A model generated the notes under the pieces. The model saw only the letters and a list, made by a program, of their open reading frames with translations, did no database searches and had not been told where the DNA came from. A program made the position numbers and the translations under genes. From assembly GCF_000376565.1 (NCBI RefSeq), contig NZ_BARG01000029.1:62001-126000 (forward strand): 64,000 nt of DNA, in the 5' to 3' direction. Source of the stretch: Streptomyces hokutonensis. GTDB taxonomy: Bacteria > Actinomycetota > Actinomycetes > Streptomycetales > Streptomycetaceae. Positions 50,885 to 60,307 of this stretch are shown in pieces; the first letter of the stretch is position 1; the number at the start of each line of letters is the position of its first letter.

Positions 50885-53818
50885 CTACTTGTCGTCGTTC
50901 TGCTCCTCCATCAGCTGGAGCAGCTGCTCGGCCTCGGCGCGACGGGCCTGTACCGTCTCGTCGCCGTCGTCGGCACCCTCGTAGGCCTTCAGCACGCCAC
51001 GCGCGCGTGCCGCCGCGTCGGCGGGACGGCTGAGGTCCGCCTCCAGCCAGCCCGCGGCGAGTTCGGCGGCCGTGCGGGTGTGCACGGCGCCGTCCCCGAG
51101 GGCGGCGAACACGGCGACGGCCTCCGCGGTCTGCGCCAGGGCGTCCTCGAACGCGCCCTGGATCGCGGTGTCCTCGGCCTCCTCGGCGACCGAACGGGCC
51201 AGGAGCTCGCCGAACTGGCGGTGCGTGTGGCCGAGTTCACCGGTGAGCCGCTGCCGCGCCTCCTCGTCGTCCGTCACCAGCAGCGCGGCCTCGCACTCCT
51301 CGATCGCGGCCGACATCAACTCCCGCGCGCTGTCGAGCCCTTGGTCGGCGCGCAACGCCAGCCAGGCACGGGCGCGCAGCGAACGCACCAGCCCGTGCAC
51401 GTTCCCCAGGGACCGCCACAGGTCACCCGCGCGCGTGTAGGCCTGGTCCGCCTCGGTGTGCAGCCCCGCGTGACCCAGTGACTCGGCGGCGAGATGGGCG
51501 AGAGTCGCGTGGTCGTGCTGCTCGGGCCAGTGCCGGGCGATCTCGGCCGCCTGCAACCGCCGTTCGGCCGCCGCGCGGTGCTCACCCAGCTCGCTCAGAC
51601 AGTCCCCGAGCCACCACTTCGTCTGGACGACCGCGCCGTCGCCGTGCGTCTCGGCGCTCAGGTCGGGCAGCGCCGACTCCAGCACCTCCGCCGCCTCGGC
51701 CCACCGGCCCTGACGCAGCAGGAAGCCGCCCAGCTGGTGCCGGGCCCAGGCGCCCAGCGTCGGGCCCTCGCCCGCCTCGTCGGACCAGTGAGCGGCCTCC
51801 AGGGCATGCTCCGCCGCCTCCTGGGACCGGCCCCGGCCGCCGAGCACCTCGGCGAGCTGGAGGTGCAGCTGCGCCCGCCCCGGCGCCTCCAGGTACGGCC
51901 CGCCGTGCTCCAGGGCTGCCCGCAGCGCGCGCTCCGCCTCCGCGATGTCCCCGAGGTGATGGGCCAGCCCGGCAGACCGGGCCTCGTACTCCACCGCGAA
52001 CCACGGCAGCCCCGCCTCCACGAAAGCCGCCGAGGCCTTCGCGAACAGCCGGACGGCCGTCTCCAAATCCCCGGTCCGCACCGCGAGTTCGGCCAGCATC
52101 GCCTGTCCCTCGGCGGCCCGCGCGGCCAGTCGGACATCGTCCCCTGTGTGCCCGTCGACCAGCGCGAGCACCTCCCGGACGGCCGCCTCGGCCGCGTCCA
52201 GCAGCTCGGCGTCGGGGGAGTCGCCCGAGGGATCCTCGTGCACGCCCCGCATCAGGACGCGCGCCCGGCTCATCAGCACGCCCGCCGTCTGCCGTACGCC
52301 CGTGGCGCCCTCGGCGTACAGCGCGAGCACCCCGTCGTACGGGCCGGCGATCGCCGTGAGGGCCTCGTCGACCTCGCCCGTGAGAGCCCGTACGTAGGCC
52401 CCACGCGCGCGTGCCGCCCACGCCTCCCCGGGGTCGCCCGCCTCCGCGTACAGCTCGGCGGCGCGCTCGAAGAGGGCTATGCCCTCGGGGCCCTGGTCCA
52501 TCGCCTGGTGGTCGGCGATCTCCGCGCGGTCCAGAGCGGACAGCTCGGCGCCCTCGGCGGCCCGGGCGACGGCCAACCAGGCCTCCACGGCGTGCGGTTG
52601 CAGCGTGTCCGACAGCCGCCGCGCCTCCGCGAGCAGCGCGGCGAGGTCCTTCTCCGGGGCCGGTTCGGGCGCGGGGACGGTCACCGGCGCGGTGGCCGGC
52701 CGGCCCGCCGAACGCACTCCCAGGGGCAGTCGTTCCACCAGGGGTCGCTGATCCATGCGCGCGCGTGCCCCGTCGCCGACATGGGTCGTGCCGTTGCGCT
52801 CGTCGAAGCGGGCGGCCAGCGCGAGGGTCTCCACGCGCGCGTGGGCGGCGAGTTCACGCGCCGTCCAGGGCCGGCCGGCCGGTCCCGGCACCCGCTGGTC
52901 GCCGAGCCCCAGCTCCGTCAGCCGGTCCATCAGCAGCGTCACCACGGACAGGAACTCCAGCCCGCTGCGCGGGTTCCCGGAGTCCGTGAAGTACGCCGGA
53001 CGCTCCGCCAGCAGCTCCAGACCGCGCGCCTCGTTGCCGCTCAGCGCGCAGAACTCCACATGGTCCGCGTACGCGGCTCGCATGCTCTCCATGGACCGTA
53101 CGAGCCGGAAACCCCGCAGGTGGTGCGCGCGCGCCTCGTCGGCCCGCCCCAGGCGCAGCAGCGGGGCCAGGGAGGACGCGAGGACGGTGTGCGGTTCGTG
53201 GGCGCAGGTGAACTCGCCCTCCAGGACCGGACCCCACAGGTCGAGGGCCTCGGCGTCGCGCCCCCGCTCGACCTGCCACTCGCCCTGGCTGTGCAGCTCG
53301 CACGCGTGGCAGTCGGCCATGGTGTCCCGGTCGGCGGCCAGCCACGCCGTGTACGCCCGCTCGGCCCGCGCCAGGTCCCCGACGTGCGAGGCGACGCTGA
53401 ACTCCGCGCTGCGCACGGCCCGTTCGGAGTGACCGGCCAGCCGGTAGCGGTGCTCCATCTCGGCGAGCCACTTCTCGATCGACGCGAGCGGGATGTGCGG
53501 CTGGCCGAGCATCCCGGACGACATCCACTTGAAGACCCAGTGCAGCGAGTGGACCTCGTACTCGTCGAAGTCCTCGGGCCGTTCGTCCCACATGCGCAGC
53601 AGGCGCGCGAAGGGGACGAACATCTTGTCCTTCTCGGAGCTGTAGTTGTAGACCTTCAGCTGGTGCCCGAGCGCCTCGATCACCGCGAGCGGGACGTCCA
53701 GCTTCTCGGCCTCGGCGAGCAGTTGCTCCGCGCGCGCGTTGCGGGCCGGTCCCTCCGGCTCCTCGGAGTTCTCGGCCATCGCCCGGCGCAGCGCGTCGAA
53801 GTCCGTGATCCCTGCCAT
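50885..53818 (-). CDS. Large tetratricopeptide-repeat protein
   Basis: A 977-residue soluble protein made almost only of TPR-like helical pairs. About 12 or more units are recognisable by W/L-G-Y/A-x-P patterns, for example ERAYTAWLAADRDTM, AAELYAEAGDPGEAWAARA, ASAAFVEAGLPWFAVEYEAR and AADQAYTRAGDLWRSLGNVHG-like. No catalytic domain was found. A Pro-rich hinge lies near residues 365-385. Its ATG overlaps the stop of the Hsp90-family gene by one base (TGATG), so it is probably a dedicated partner of that chaperone, as TPR proteins often are. Confidence 0.85.
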   Translation of the reverse strand: MAGITDFDALRRAMAENSEEPEGPARNARAEQLLAEAEKLDVPLAVIEALGHQLKVYNYSSEKDKMFVPFARLLRMWDERPEDFDEYEVHSLHWVFKWMSSGMLGQPHIPLASIEKWLAEMEHRYRLAGHSERAVRSAEFSVASHVGDLARAERAYTAWLAADRDTMADCHACELHSQGEWQVERGRDAEALDLWGPVLEGEFTCAHEPHTVLASSLAPLLRLGRADEARAHHLRGFRLVRSMESMRAAYADHVEFCALSGNEARGLELLAERPAYFTDSGNPRSGLEFLSVVTLLMDRLTELGLGDQRVPGPAGRPWTARELAAHARVETLALAARFDERNGTTHVGDGARARMDQRPLVERLPLGVRSAGRPATAPVTVPAPEPAPEKDLAALLAEARRLSDTLQPHAVEAWLAVARAAEGAELSALDRAEIADHQAMDQGPEGIALFERAAELYAEAGDPGEAWAARARGAYVRALTGEVDEALTAIAGPYDGVLALYAEGATGVRQTAGVLMSRARVLMRGVHEDPSGDSPDAELLDAAEAAVREVLALVDGHTGDDVRLAARAAEGQAMLAELAVRTGDLETAVRLFAKASAAFVEAGLPWFAVEYEARSAGLAHHLGDIAEAERALRAALEHGGPYLEAPGRAQLHLQLAEVLGGRGRSQEAAEHALEAAHWSDEAGEGPTLGAWARHQLGGFLLRQGRWAEAAEVLESALPDLSAETHGDGAVVQTKWWLGDCLSELGEHRAAAERRLQAAEIARHWPEQHDHATLAHLAAESLGHAGLHTEADQAYTRAGDLWRSLGNVHGLVRSLRARAWLALRADQGLDSARELMSAAIEECEAALLVTDDEEARQRLTGELGHTHRQFGELLARSVAEEAEDTAIQGAFEDALAQTAEAVAVFAALGDGAVHTRTAAELAAGWLEADLSRPADAAARARGVLKAYEGADDGDETVQARRAEAEQLLQLMEEQNDDK

Positions 53819-55644
53819 CAGTGGTCGCCCTCCCCGTGTGTGGCCCACTCCAGGAGGCCGATGAACGCCCGGTTCAGCAGTGCCGAGTCGGCGGGGCGCA
53901 GTGGTCGCTGCGCCATCAGGAGTGCCTGCCCGTAGAGCGACTCCGTGGCCGTCCCGATCAGGTCCCTGTCCTTGAGCGAACTGATCCGCCGGATCAGCGG
54001 GTTGAGATGGTTGAGCACGAGCCGCGCGCGTGGAGCGCTGCCCCGTAGCGAGCCCAGGATGCCCGCCCACAGGTCGTCGGCCTGCTCCTCGGCCTCCGCG
54101 CGGGCCTGCTCGTGCCGCGCCGAGCGGTCGTCCAGGTGCAGCGCGGGCACCGACAGCGGATGGAACGCCCGGAGGACCACATCGCAGCCCAGGGGGTCCA
54201 GTTTGGCCCGCGCGGCGGCCAGGAAGTCCGCCAGCGCCAGCTCCTCGGCCGGGTCGACCGAGTCCAGGTGCGCGGTCACGGTGTCCGAGTCCAGCTCGGC
54301 GACCACCGTCCCCGGGCGCACCGACGGCAGCGCCTCGACCAGTTCGCCGTCGTAGGTGTAGCCGCCGTTGATCACCCCGATGCCCTGCGCGGACGCGATC
54401 GGGGCGACCTGCCGGTACTCCTCGACCGTCCGCGTGAAGTGCACCACCGCGTGGCGCTGCGCGAACTCCTCCAGGGAGACCCGTCCGTCGGTCGTCTCGA
54501 AGGGCAGCCACGGCAGCATCGTGCGCAGCATCTCCGGGTCGTGCCGCGCCAGGGACTTCACCCCCAGGTGGTGCACCGACAGGAACGCGGCCAGCCGCTC
54601 CGGATCGCCCGCCGCGAGCCCGGTCAGCCAGGAGCGAATCCTTTCGCCGAGCGCCTCCCGTACGGCCGCCAGCGTCTCGTCCTCGTACAGCGACTCGCGC
54701 GAGGCCGTGGGCCGCAGACTGTCCGTGTCCAGCACACAGCGCACGAAGAACGCCCAGTCCGGAAGCAGCTGTTCGGCCCGCTCGGTCAGCAGCATGCCCT
54801 TGAGATGCACCCGGTGCGTGGCACGCTGCGCCGGGCTCACCGCCGACGGCAGCACATAGGCCACCCCGCGGATCCCGGCGAGCGGCACGGACAGCTCGAT
54901 CGAGTCCAACGGCGTGAACCCGAACAGCTCGTGACAGTGCCGGGCCAGCGCCACCCTGCGCGCGCCGGGACTCGGATACGGCCGGTCCCAGGGCGCCGGC
55001 AGATCGGTGATCGCCTCCCCGTCCACCCGCACGTCGTACGGCAGCAGCGCCCCGAAGTCCCGCGCCAGCGCGAGCACCCGCTCCTTGGTGAGCCACTCAC
55101 CGGCCCCGGCGCGCGCCACCAGGTGGACGGTGGTGCCCGGTTCGGGATGCTCGGCGGCGGGCAGGGTCCGCACGGTGTAGGACCCGTCGTCCGTCGCCGT
55201 CCACTCCACGGGCGGCGCGTCGGGCGTACGGGCGCTGCGGCTGACGACCCGGATCCGCTCGGCGACCACGAAACAGGCCAGCAGCCCGATGCCGAACTGC
55301 CCGAGAAAATCGGAGCGGACCTCCTGGAGCCCGTCGGCGCGCTTGGAGCTACGGCCGATCGTCGCGAGGAGGTTGTGCACGTCCGCCTCGGTGAGCCCGA
55401 CGCCGGAGTCCTCGACGCGCAGGGTGCCGCCCTCGGCGTACAACCGCACCAGGGCGGGGGCGTCGGGCTGCTCGGCCCGGCGCGCGGTGATCGCGTCCAC
55501 GGCGTTCTGCAGCAGCTCGCGCAGATAGACCTTGGGGCTTGAGTAGAGGTGATGGGAGAGCAGGTCCACCAGACCGCGCAGGTCGACCTGGAACGTGTGA
55601 GGTGACTGGGATGCCTGTGATGACTGTGAGGTCTGGGAGTCCAT
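53818..55644 (-). CDS. Hsp90/HtpG-family protein
   Basis: A 608-residue chaperone-like GHKL ATPase. The N domain has YLRELLQNAVDA (general-base Glu and Mg-binding Asn), DSGVGLTEADV and FGIGLLACFVV. The middle domain keeps HLKGMLLTERAEQLLPDWAF, FVRCVLDTDSL and the Arg of TASRESLYED that contacts ATP. The C-terminal part diverges from HtpG and lacks a clear MEEVD-like or dimerisation signature. It is the first gene of a two-gene operon with the TPR protein, and divergent from recG. Confidence 0.9.
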   Translation of the reverse strand: MDSQTSQSSQASQSPHTFQVDLRGLVDLLSHHLYSSPKVYLRELLQNAVDAITARRAEQPDAPALVRLYAEGGTLRVEDSGVGLTEADVHNLLATIGRSSKRADGLQEVRSDFLGQFGIGLLACFVVAERIRVVSRSARTPDAPPVEWTATDDGSYTVRTLPAAEHPEPGTTVHLVARAGAGEWLTKERVLALARDFGALLPYDVRVDGEAITDLPAPWDRPYPSPGARRVALARHCHELFGFTPLDSIELSVPLAGIRGVAYVLPSAVSPAQRATHRVHLKGMLLTERAEQLLPDWAFFVRCVLDTDSLRPTASRESLYEDETLAAVREALGERIRSWLTGLAAGDPERLAAFLSVHHLGVKSLARHDPEMLRTMLPWLPFETTDGRVSLEEFAQRHAVVHFTRTVEEYRQVAPIASAQGIGVINGGYTYDGELVEALPSVRPGTVVAELDSDTVTAHLDSVDPAEELALADFLAAARAKLDPLGCDVVLRAFHPLSVPALHLDDRSARHEQARAEAEEQADDLWAGILGSLRGSAPRARLVLNHLNPLIRRISSLKDRDLIGTATESLYGQALLMAQRPLRPADSALLNRAFIGLLEWATHGEGDH

Positions 55645-55813
55645 CGTCGCAGCGCCGAGGTGGGGGAAGGTGCGAACGGCGCGAGGGTCGGGCGGTCCCT
55701 GTGAGGCGGTGACCGCGGGGGATGGCCGGAGCGCGCCATCCTAGAGCCGGAACGAGCCGTCTGACCAGGGGTTTCGCGAGACGTATACGGCAATGTCAGT
55801 GGCGTGGTGTGCA

Positions 55814-58800
55814 ATGGATCTCGTGCCCGCACTGGAAGAACCACTGAAAAAGGTGCTCGGCCCCGCCACCGCGAAGGTGATGGCCGAGCATCTCGGCCTG
55901 CACACCGTGGGCGACCTCCTGCACCACTACCCGCGCAGATACGAGGAGCGCGGCCAGCTCACGCACCTCGCCGAGCTGCCGATGGACGAGCACGTCACCG
56001 TGGTCGCACAGGTCGCCGACGCCCGCCTGCACACCTTCGCGTCCAGCAAGGCCCCCCGGGGCAAGGGCCAGCGACTCGAAGTCACGATCACGGACGGCAG
56101 CGGCCGGCTCCAACTCGTCTTCTTCGGCTCGGGAGTTCACAAACCCCACAAGGAACTCCTGCCGGGCACCCGCGCGATGTTCGCCGGCAAGGTCTCCGTC
56201 TTCAACCGCCGACTGCAACTGGCCCACCCGGCATACGAGTTGCTGAAGGGCGACGCCGAGGAGACGGTCGAGACCTGGGCGGGCACCCTGATCCCCATCT
56301 ACCCCGCCACCGCCAAACTGGAGTCCTGGAAGATCGGCAAGGCCCTCCAGACGGTCCTGCCCAGCGCCCAGGAGGCCGTCGATCCCCTCCCGGACTCCCT
56401 CCGCGAGGGCCGCGGCCTGGTCTCCCTCCCCGAAGCCCTCCTCAAGATCCACCGCCCCCACACCAAGGCGGACATCGCCGCCGCCCGAGACCGCCTCAAG
56501 TGGGACGAGGCCTTCGTCCTCCAGGTAGCCCTCGCCCGCCGCCGCCACACCGACGCCCAACTCCCGGCGGTAGCCCGCAAACCGTCCCCCGACGGCCTCC
56601 TCACCGCCTTCGACGACCGCCTCCCGTTCACCCTCACGGACGGGCAGCTGAAGGTGTCCAGGGAGATCTTCGACGACCTGGCGACGGAGCATCCGATGCA
56701 TCGGTTGCTGCAGGGGGAGGTGGGATCGGGCAAGGCCCAACCGCTCGACTCGCTCGTGCTCACGCCTGCAGGGTTCCGCCCCATGGGAGATCTGGAGGTG
56801 GGGGACGAGGTCGTCGTGCCGGACGGGGAGATCGCGCTGATCGACGGGGTCTTCCCTCAGGGAGAGCGTGAGGTCTGGCGCTTGGTCCTCTCCGACGGAA
56901 GCCGTGTGGAGTGCGACGACGAGCATCTCTGGATCGTCGGCACGAGCTGCGGGTGGCACCGAGGGCAGGCTCCCAACGTCATGACGACTCGGGAGATCCG
57001 GCTGGACACGTTCAAGGCCAATGGATCTTCGAAGTGGTATCTCCCGGCAGCTGCCCCGGTCGATCTCGGAGGCGACTGCGGACTGCCTCTCGATCCCTAC
57101 CTGTTCGGTCTCCTTCTGGGAGACGGCTCATTCCGGCACAACCTGCGGTTGTCCACGATGGATGACGAGATCCGTGATGCTGCGGCGACTGTTCTGGCCC
57201 CAGAGTGCCAATTGGTTCCGGTGAAGGGCTCCCGTTGTGACTTCACCATTCAGCTTGCCCACCGGGCCGGAGGCGTTCGCAATCCCGTGATCCAGACCTT
57301 GCGTGGTCTGCATCTCTGGGGTGTCACATCGCACGGCAAGTTCATTCCCGACGAGTTCAAGAACACATCGATCAAGAACCGTCTGGCTCTGCTCCAAGGG
57401 CTGATGGACACGGACGGGACCGTCCACTCGGACGGCTTGAGCATCTCGTTCTGTTCTGCCTCGCTCGCACTGGCCAGCGACGTTGCCTGGCTGGTGCGTT
57501 CACTCGGCGGGCGAGCGTGTGTCCTGCCGAAGAAGGCGGCCTTCAACGTCTCCGTGGCCCTGCCTGACGAATACGCACCGTTCAGGCTGGCCCGCAAGGC
57601 CGAACGCGTAGGGAGCAGGCCGAAATACAACACGTTCCGCCGTGGAATCCGGGCAGTTGAGTACGTGGGACGCAAACCCGTCCAGTGCATCAGCGTCGCG
57701 CACCCAAGCCATGCCTACGTCACCGACAACTTCACCGTGACGCACAACACCATGGTGGCCCTCCGAGCCATGCTCGCCGTGGTCGACGCCGGCGGACAGG
57801 CCGCGATGCTCGCGCCCACCGAAGTGCTCGCGCAGCAGCATCACCGGTCCATCACCGAGATGATGGGGGAGCTGGCCGAGGGCGGGATGCTGGGTGGGGC
57901 CGAGCGGGCCACGAAGGTCACGCTGCTCACCGGGTCGATGGGGACGGCGGCCCGCCGACAGGCACTGCTCGACCTCGTCACCGGTGAGGCCGGGATCGTG
58001 ATCGGTACGCACGCGTTGATCGAGGACAAGGTGCAGTTCCACGACCTGGGTCTGGTCGTGGTCGACGAACAGCACCGCTTCGGCGTCGAACAGCGCGACG
58101 CCCTGCGCGGCAAGGGCAAGCAGCCCCCGCACCTCCTCGTCATGACCGCCACCCCCATCCCGCGCACGGTCGCCATGACGGTCTTCGGCGACCTGGAGAC
58201 CTCGGTCCTCGACCAGCTCCCGGCCGGCCGCTCACCCATCGCCAGCCATGTCGTCCCCGCCGCCGACAAGCCCCACTTCCTGGCCCGCGCGTGGGAGCGC
58301 GTGCGCGAGGAGGTGGGCAACGGCCATCAGGCATACGTCGTCTGCCCCCGCATCGGCGACGAGGAGGACGACCCCAAGAAGGCCGGCAAGAAGAAGTCCG
58401 CCGAGGACGAGGCCGAGAAGCGCCCACCGCTCGCCGTCCTCGACGTCGCCGCCCAGCTCGCGAAGGGCCCCCTCCAGGGCCTCAAGGTCGAGGTGCTGCA
58501 CGGCCGGATGCACCCCGACGACAAGGACGCCGTGATGCGCCGCTTCGCTGCCGGGGACACCGACGTCCTGGTCGCCACCACGGTCATCGAGGTCGGCGTC
58601 AACGTGCCCAACGCCACCGCCATGGTGATCATGGACGCGGATCGCTTCGGGGTTTCCCAACTCCACCAGCTCCGCGGCCGGGTGGGGCGTGGCTCGGCGG
58701 CCGGCCTCTGCCTCCTGGTCACCGAGATGCCGGAGGCGAGCCCGGCCCGCCAGCGCCTCAACTCCGTGGCGTCCACCCTCGACGGCTTCGAACTCTCCCG

Positions 58801-59035
58801 CATCGACCTCGAACAGCGCAGAGAGGGCGATGTGTTGGGGCAGGCACAGTCCGGCGCCCGTACGTCCCTGCGGGTGCTGTCGGTCATCGAGGACGAGGAG
58901 ATCATCGCGGAGGCGAGGGAGGAGGCGACGAAGGTGGTGGAGGCCGATCCGGAGCTGGAGCACCTCCCCGGGCTGCGTACAGCGCTGGACGCCCTACTGG
59001 ATGAGGAGAGAGAGCAGTACCTGGAAAAGGGCTGA
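55814..59035 (+). CDS. recG: ATP-dependent DNA helicase RecG with an intein
   Basis: The precursor is 1073 residues. Removing residues 308-645 leaves a 735-residue RecG, the normal size, which remodels stalled forks and Holliday junctions. The wedge/OB domain spans about residues 1-200. Walker A is GSGK/T, split by the intein between Lys307 and Thr646. DEQH motif VVVDEQHRFGVEQR is coded near 58061, and the helicase C domain (HGRMHPDDKDAVMRRF, QLHQLRGRVGRGS) follows. ATG 55814 (MDLVPALEE) is preferred; ATG 55793 is possible. The intein is in frame, so activity should depend on splicing. Confidence 0.96.
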   Translation: MDLVPALEEPLKKVLGPATAKVMAEHLGLHTVGDLLHHYPRRYEERGQLTHLAELPMDEHVTVVAQVADARLHTFASSKAPRGKGQRLEVTITDGSGRLQLVFFGSGVHKPHKELLPGTRAMFAGKVSVFNRRLQLAHPAYELLKGDAEETVETWAGTLIPIYPATAKLESWKIGKALQTVLPSAQEAVDPLPDSLREGRGLVSLPEALLKIHRPHTKADIAAARDRLKWDEAFVLQVALARRRHTDAQLPAVARKPSPDGLLTAFDDRLPFTLTDGQLKVSREIFDDLATEHPMHRLLQGEVGSGKAQPLDSLVLTPAGFRPMGDLEVGDEVVVPDGEIALIDGVFPQGEREVWRLVLSDGSRVECDDEHLWIVGTSCGWHRGQAPNVMTTREIRLDTFKANGSSKWYLPAAAPVDLGGDCGLPLDPYLFGLLLGDGSFRHNLRLSTMDDEIRDAAATVLAPECQLVPVKGSRCDFTIQLAHRAGGVRNPVIQTLRGLHLWGVTSHGKFIPDEFKNTSIKNRLALLQGLMDTDGTVHSDGLSISFCSASLALASDVAWLVRSLGGRACVLPKKAAFNVSVALPDEYAPFRLARKAERVGSRPKYNTFRRGIRAVEYVGRKPVQCISVAHPSHAYVTDNFTVTHNTMVALRAMLAVVDAGGQAAMLAPTEVLAQQHHRSITEMMGELAEGGMLGGAERATKVTLLTGSMGTAARRQALLDLVTGEAGIVIGTHALIEDKVQFHDLGLVVVDEQHRFGVEQRDALRGKGKQPPHLLVMTATPIPRTVAMTVFGDLETSVLDQLPAGRSPIASHVVPAADKPHFLARAWERVREEVGNGHQAYVVCPRIGDEEDDPKKAGKKKSAEDEAEKRPPLAVLDVAAQLAKGPLQGLKVEVLHGRMHPDDKDAVMRRFAAGDTDVLVATTVIEVGVNVPNATAMVIMDADRFGVSQLHQLRGRVGRGSAAGLCLLVTEMPEASPARQRLNSVASTLDGFELSRIDLEQRREGDVLGQAQSGARTSLRVLSVIEDEEIIAEAREEATKVVEADPELEHLPGLRTALDALLDEEREQYLEKG
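56735..57748 (+). mobile_element. LAGLIDADG homing-endonuclease intein in recG (class 3 signature)
   Basis: A 338-residue intein. It starts AQPLDSLVLTPAGFRPMGDL with Ala1 instead of Cys or Ser, and ends VTHN with Thr as the +1 extein residue. Trp66 in block B (DDEHLWIV), Cys318 in block F (KPVQCISVAH) and Thr336 in block G (THN) make the W-C-T set of class 3 inteins, in which the block F Cys is the first nucleophile. Endonuclease motifs LFGLLLGDG (Asp130) and LLQGLMDTDG (Asp227) look intact. By eye its codons carry more A/T at third positions than recG itself, which suits a horizontally acquired element. Confidence 0.93.
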
Positions 59036-59049
59036 GGCTGTCTTACCCA

Positions 59050-59080
59050 GGGGCGCGGGGAACTGCGCGACCAGCCACAA
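59050..59080. repeat. Dispersed intergenic repeat, copy 3
   Basis: It holds the same 20-bp core (59055-59074) as the copies at 2460 and 37485. It lies 15-45 bases after the recG stop and just before rsmD. Confidence 0.75.
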
Positions 59081-59114
59081 TGGACCTGCACCCACTCACG
59101 ATCAAGGACGCCAG

Positions 59115-59702
59115 ATGACCCGCGTGATCGCCGGCGAAGCCGGCGGACGTCGACTCGCCGTGCCGCCAGGCACCGGAACCCGCCCCACCTCCGACCGCGC
59201 ACGCGAGGGCCTCTTCTCCACCTGGCAGTCCCTCCTGGGCGCCCCCCTGAACGGCGAACGGGTCCTGGACCTCTACGCGGGCTCCGGCGCCGTAGGCCTC
59301 GAAGCCCTCTCCCGAGGAGCCGGCCACACCCTCCTCGTCGAGGCCGACGCCAAGGCCGCCCGGGTCATCAGGGAGAACGTCAAGAACGTCGGCCTCCCCG
59401 GCGCCGAGGTCAGGGCGGGCAAGGCCGAGCAGGTCGTCCAGACGGCGGCGCCGACAGAGCCGTACGACATCGTGTTTCTCGATCCGCCGTATGTTGTCCC
59501 AGATCACGATCTTCGGGAGATTCTCCTCACACTCCGGTCGGGGGGCTGGCTCGCGCCGGAGGCGCTCGTCACCGTGGAGCGCAGCACCAGAGGCGGCGAA
59601 TTCGGGTGGCCGGACGGTTTCGAGGGGATCCGGGCCCGTCGTTACGGCGAGGGGACCTTTTGGTACGGTCGCGCCGCCTCTACGTGCGAAGACGCACGAT
59701 GA
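59115..59702 (+). CDS. rsmD: 16S rRNA (guanine(966)-N2)-methyltransferase
   Basis: A 195-residue class I SAM-dependent methyltransferase. It begins MTRVIAGEAGGRRLAVPPG, has TRPTSDRAREGLFS, the SAM motif VLDLYAGSGAVGLEALSRGA and the catalytic DPPY (VFLDPPYVV). It modifies G966 in the small-subunit decoding region. The recG stop is 79 bases upstream. Its stop is near the coaD start, with which it forms a common bacterial pair. Confidence 0.95.
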   Translation: MTRVIAGEAGGRRLAVPPGTGTRPTSDRAREGLFSTWQSLLGAPLNGERVLDLYAGSGAVGLEALSRGAGHTLLVEADAKAARVIRENVKNVGLPGAEVRAGKAEQVVQTAAPTEPYDIVFLDPPYVVPDHDLREILLTLRSGGWLAPEALVTVERSTRGGEFGWPDGFEGIRARRYGEGTFWYGRAASTCEDAR

Positions 59703-59728
59703 CCGGACCGGAGAGCGAGGGAAATCAA

Positions 59729-60208
59729 GTGCGCCGCGCTGTTTGTCCGGGGTCCTTCGACCCCATCACCAATGGACACCTCGACATCATCGCCCGTGCC
59801 TCCCGGCTGTACGACGTCGTGCACGTCGTCGTGATGATCAACCAGTCGAAGAAGGGCCTGTTCACCGTCGACGAGCGGATCGAGCTGATCCGCGAGGTCA
59901 CCGCCGAGTTCGGCAATGTGCAGGTCGAGGCCTACCACGGCCTCCTCGTCGACTACTGCAAGCAGCGCGACATCCCCGCCATCGTCAAGGGCCTGCGCGC
60001 GGTCAGCGACTTCGACTACGAGTTGCAGATGGCCCAGATGAACAACGGACTCTCGGGCGTCGAAACTCTGTTCATCCCGACCAGCCCCACCTACAGCTTC
60101 CTGTCGTCCTCGCTGGTCAAGGAGGTCGCGACCTGGGGCGGCGACATCTCCCACCTGGTGCCGCCGGTGGTCCTGGACGCGCTCAAGGGCCGGATCGGCA
60201 AGGCCTGA
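59729..60208 (+). CDS. coaD: Phosphopantetheine adenylyltransferase
   Basis: A 159-residue enzyme of coenzyme A synthesis. The nucleotidyltransferase signature is CPGSFDPITNGHLDII (TxGH), with KGLRAVSDFDYELQMAQMN and TYSFLSSSLVKEVA as the other family blocks. GTG 59729 (VRRAVCPGSF) is preferred because GAGGG lies 9 bases before it and it gives the standard N-terminus. An ATG at 59699 overlapping the rsmD stop would add ten residues. Confidence 0.95.
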   Translation: MRRAVCPGSFDPITNGHLDIIARASRLYDVVHVVVMINQSKKGLFTVDERIELIREVTAEFGNVQVEAYHGLLVDYCKQRDIPAIVKGLRAVSDFDYELQMAQMNNGLSGVETLFIPTSPTYSFLSSSLVKEVATWGGDISHLVPPVVLDALKGRIGKA

Positions 60209-60307
60209 GGGACTGACTGTGCGTCACCCGGTGTCGGGCGGGACAGGAGTGGTCGTACAGTCGACCCGTCCGTCTCCAACACGTCGGTAGAGAGTGGCGA
60301 GCACACG

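Noticed and set aside
53819..55096. Upstream extension of the TPR frame to 1403 codons
   Set aside because: It overlaps the Hsp90-family gene out of frame on the same strand, and that gene has clear GHKL motifs.
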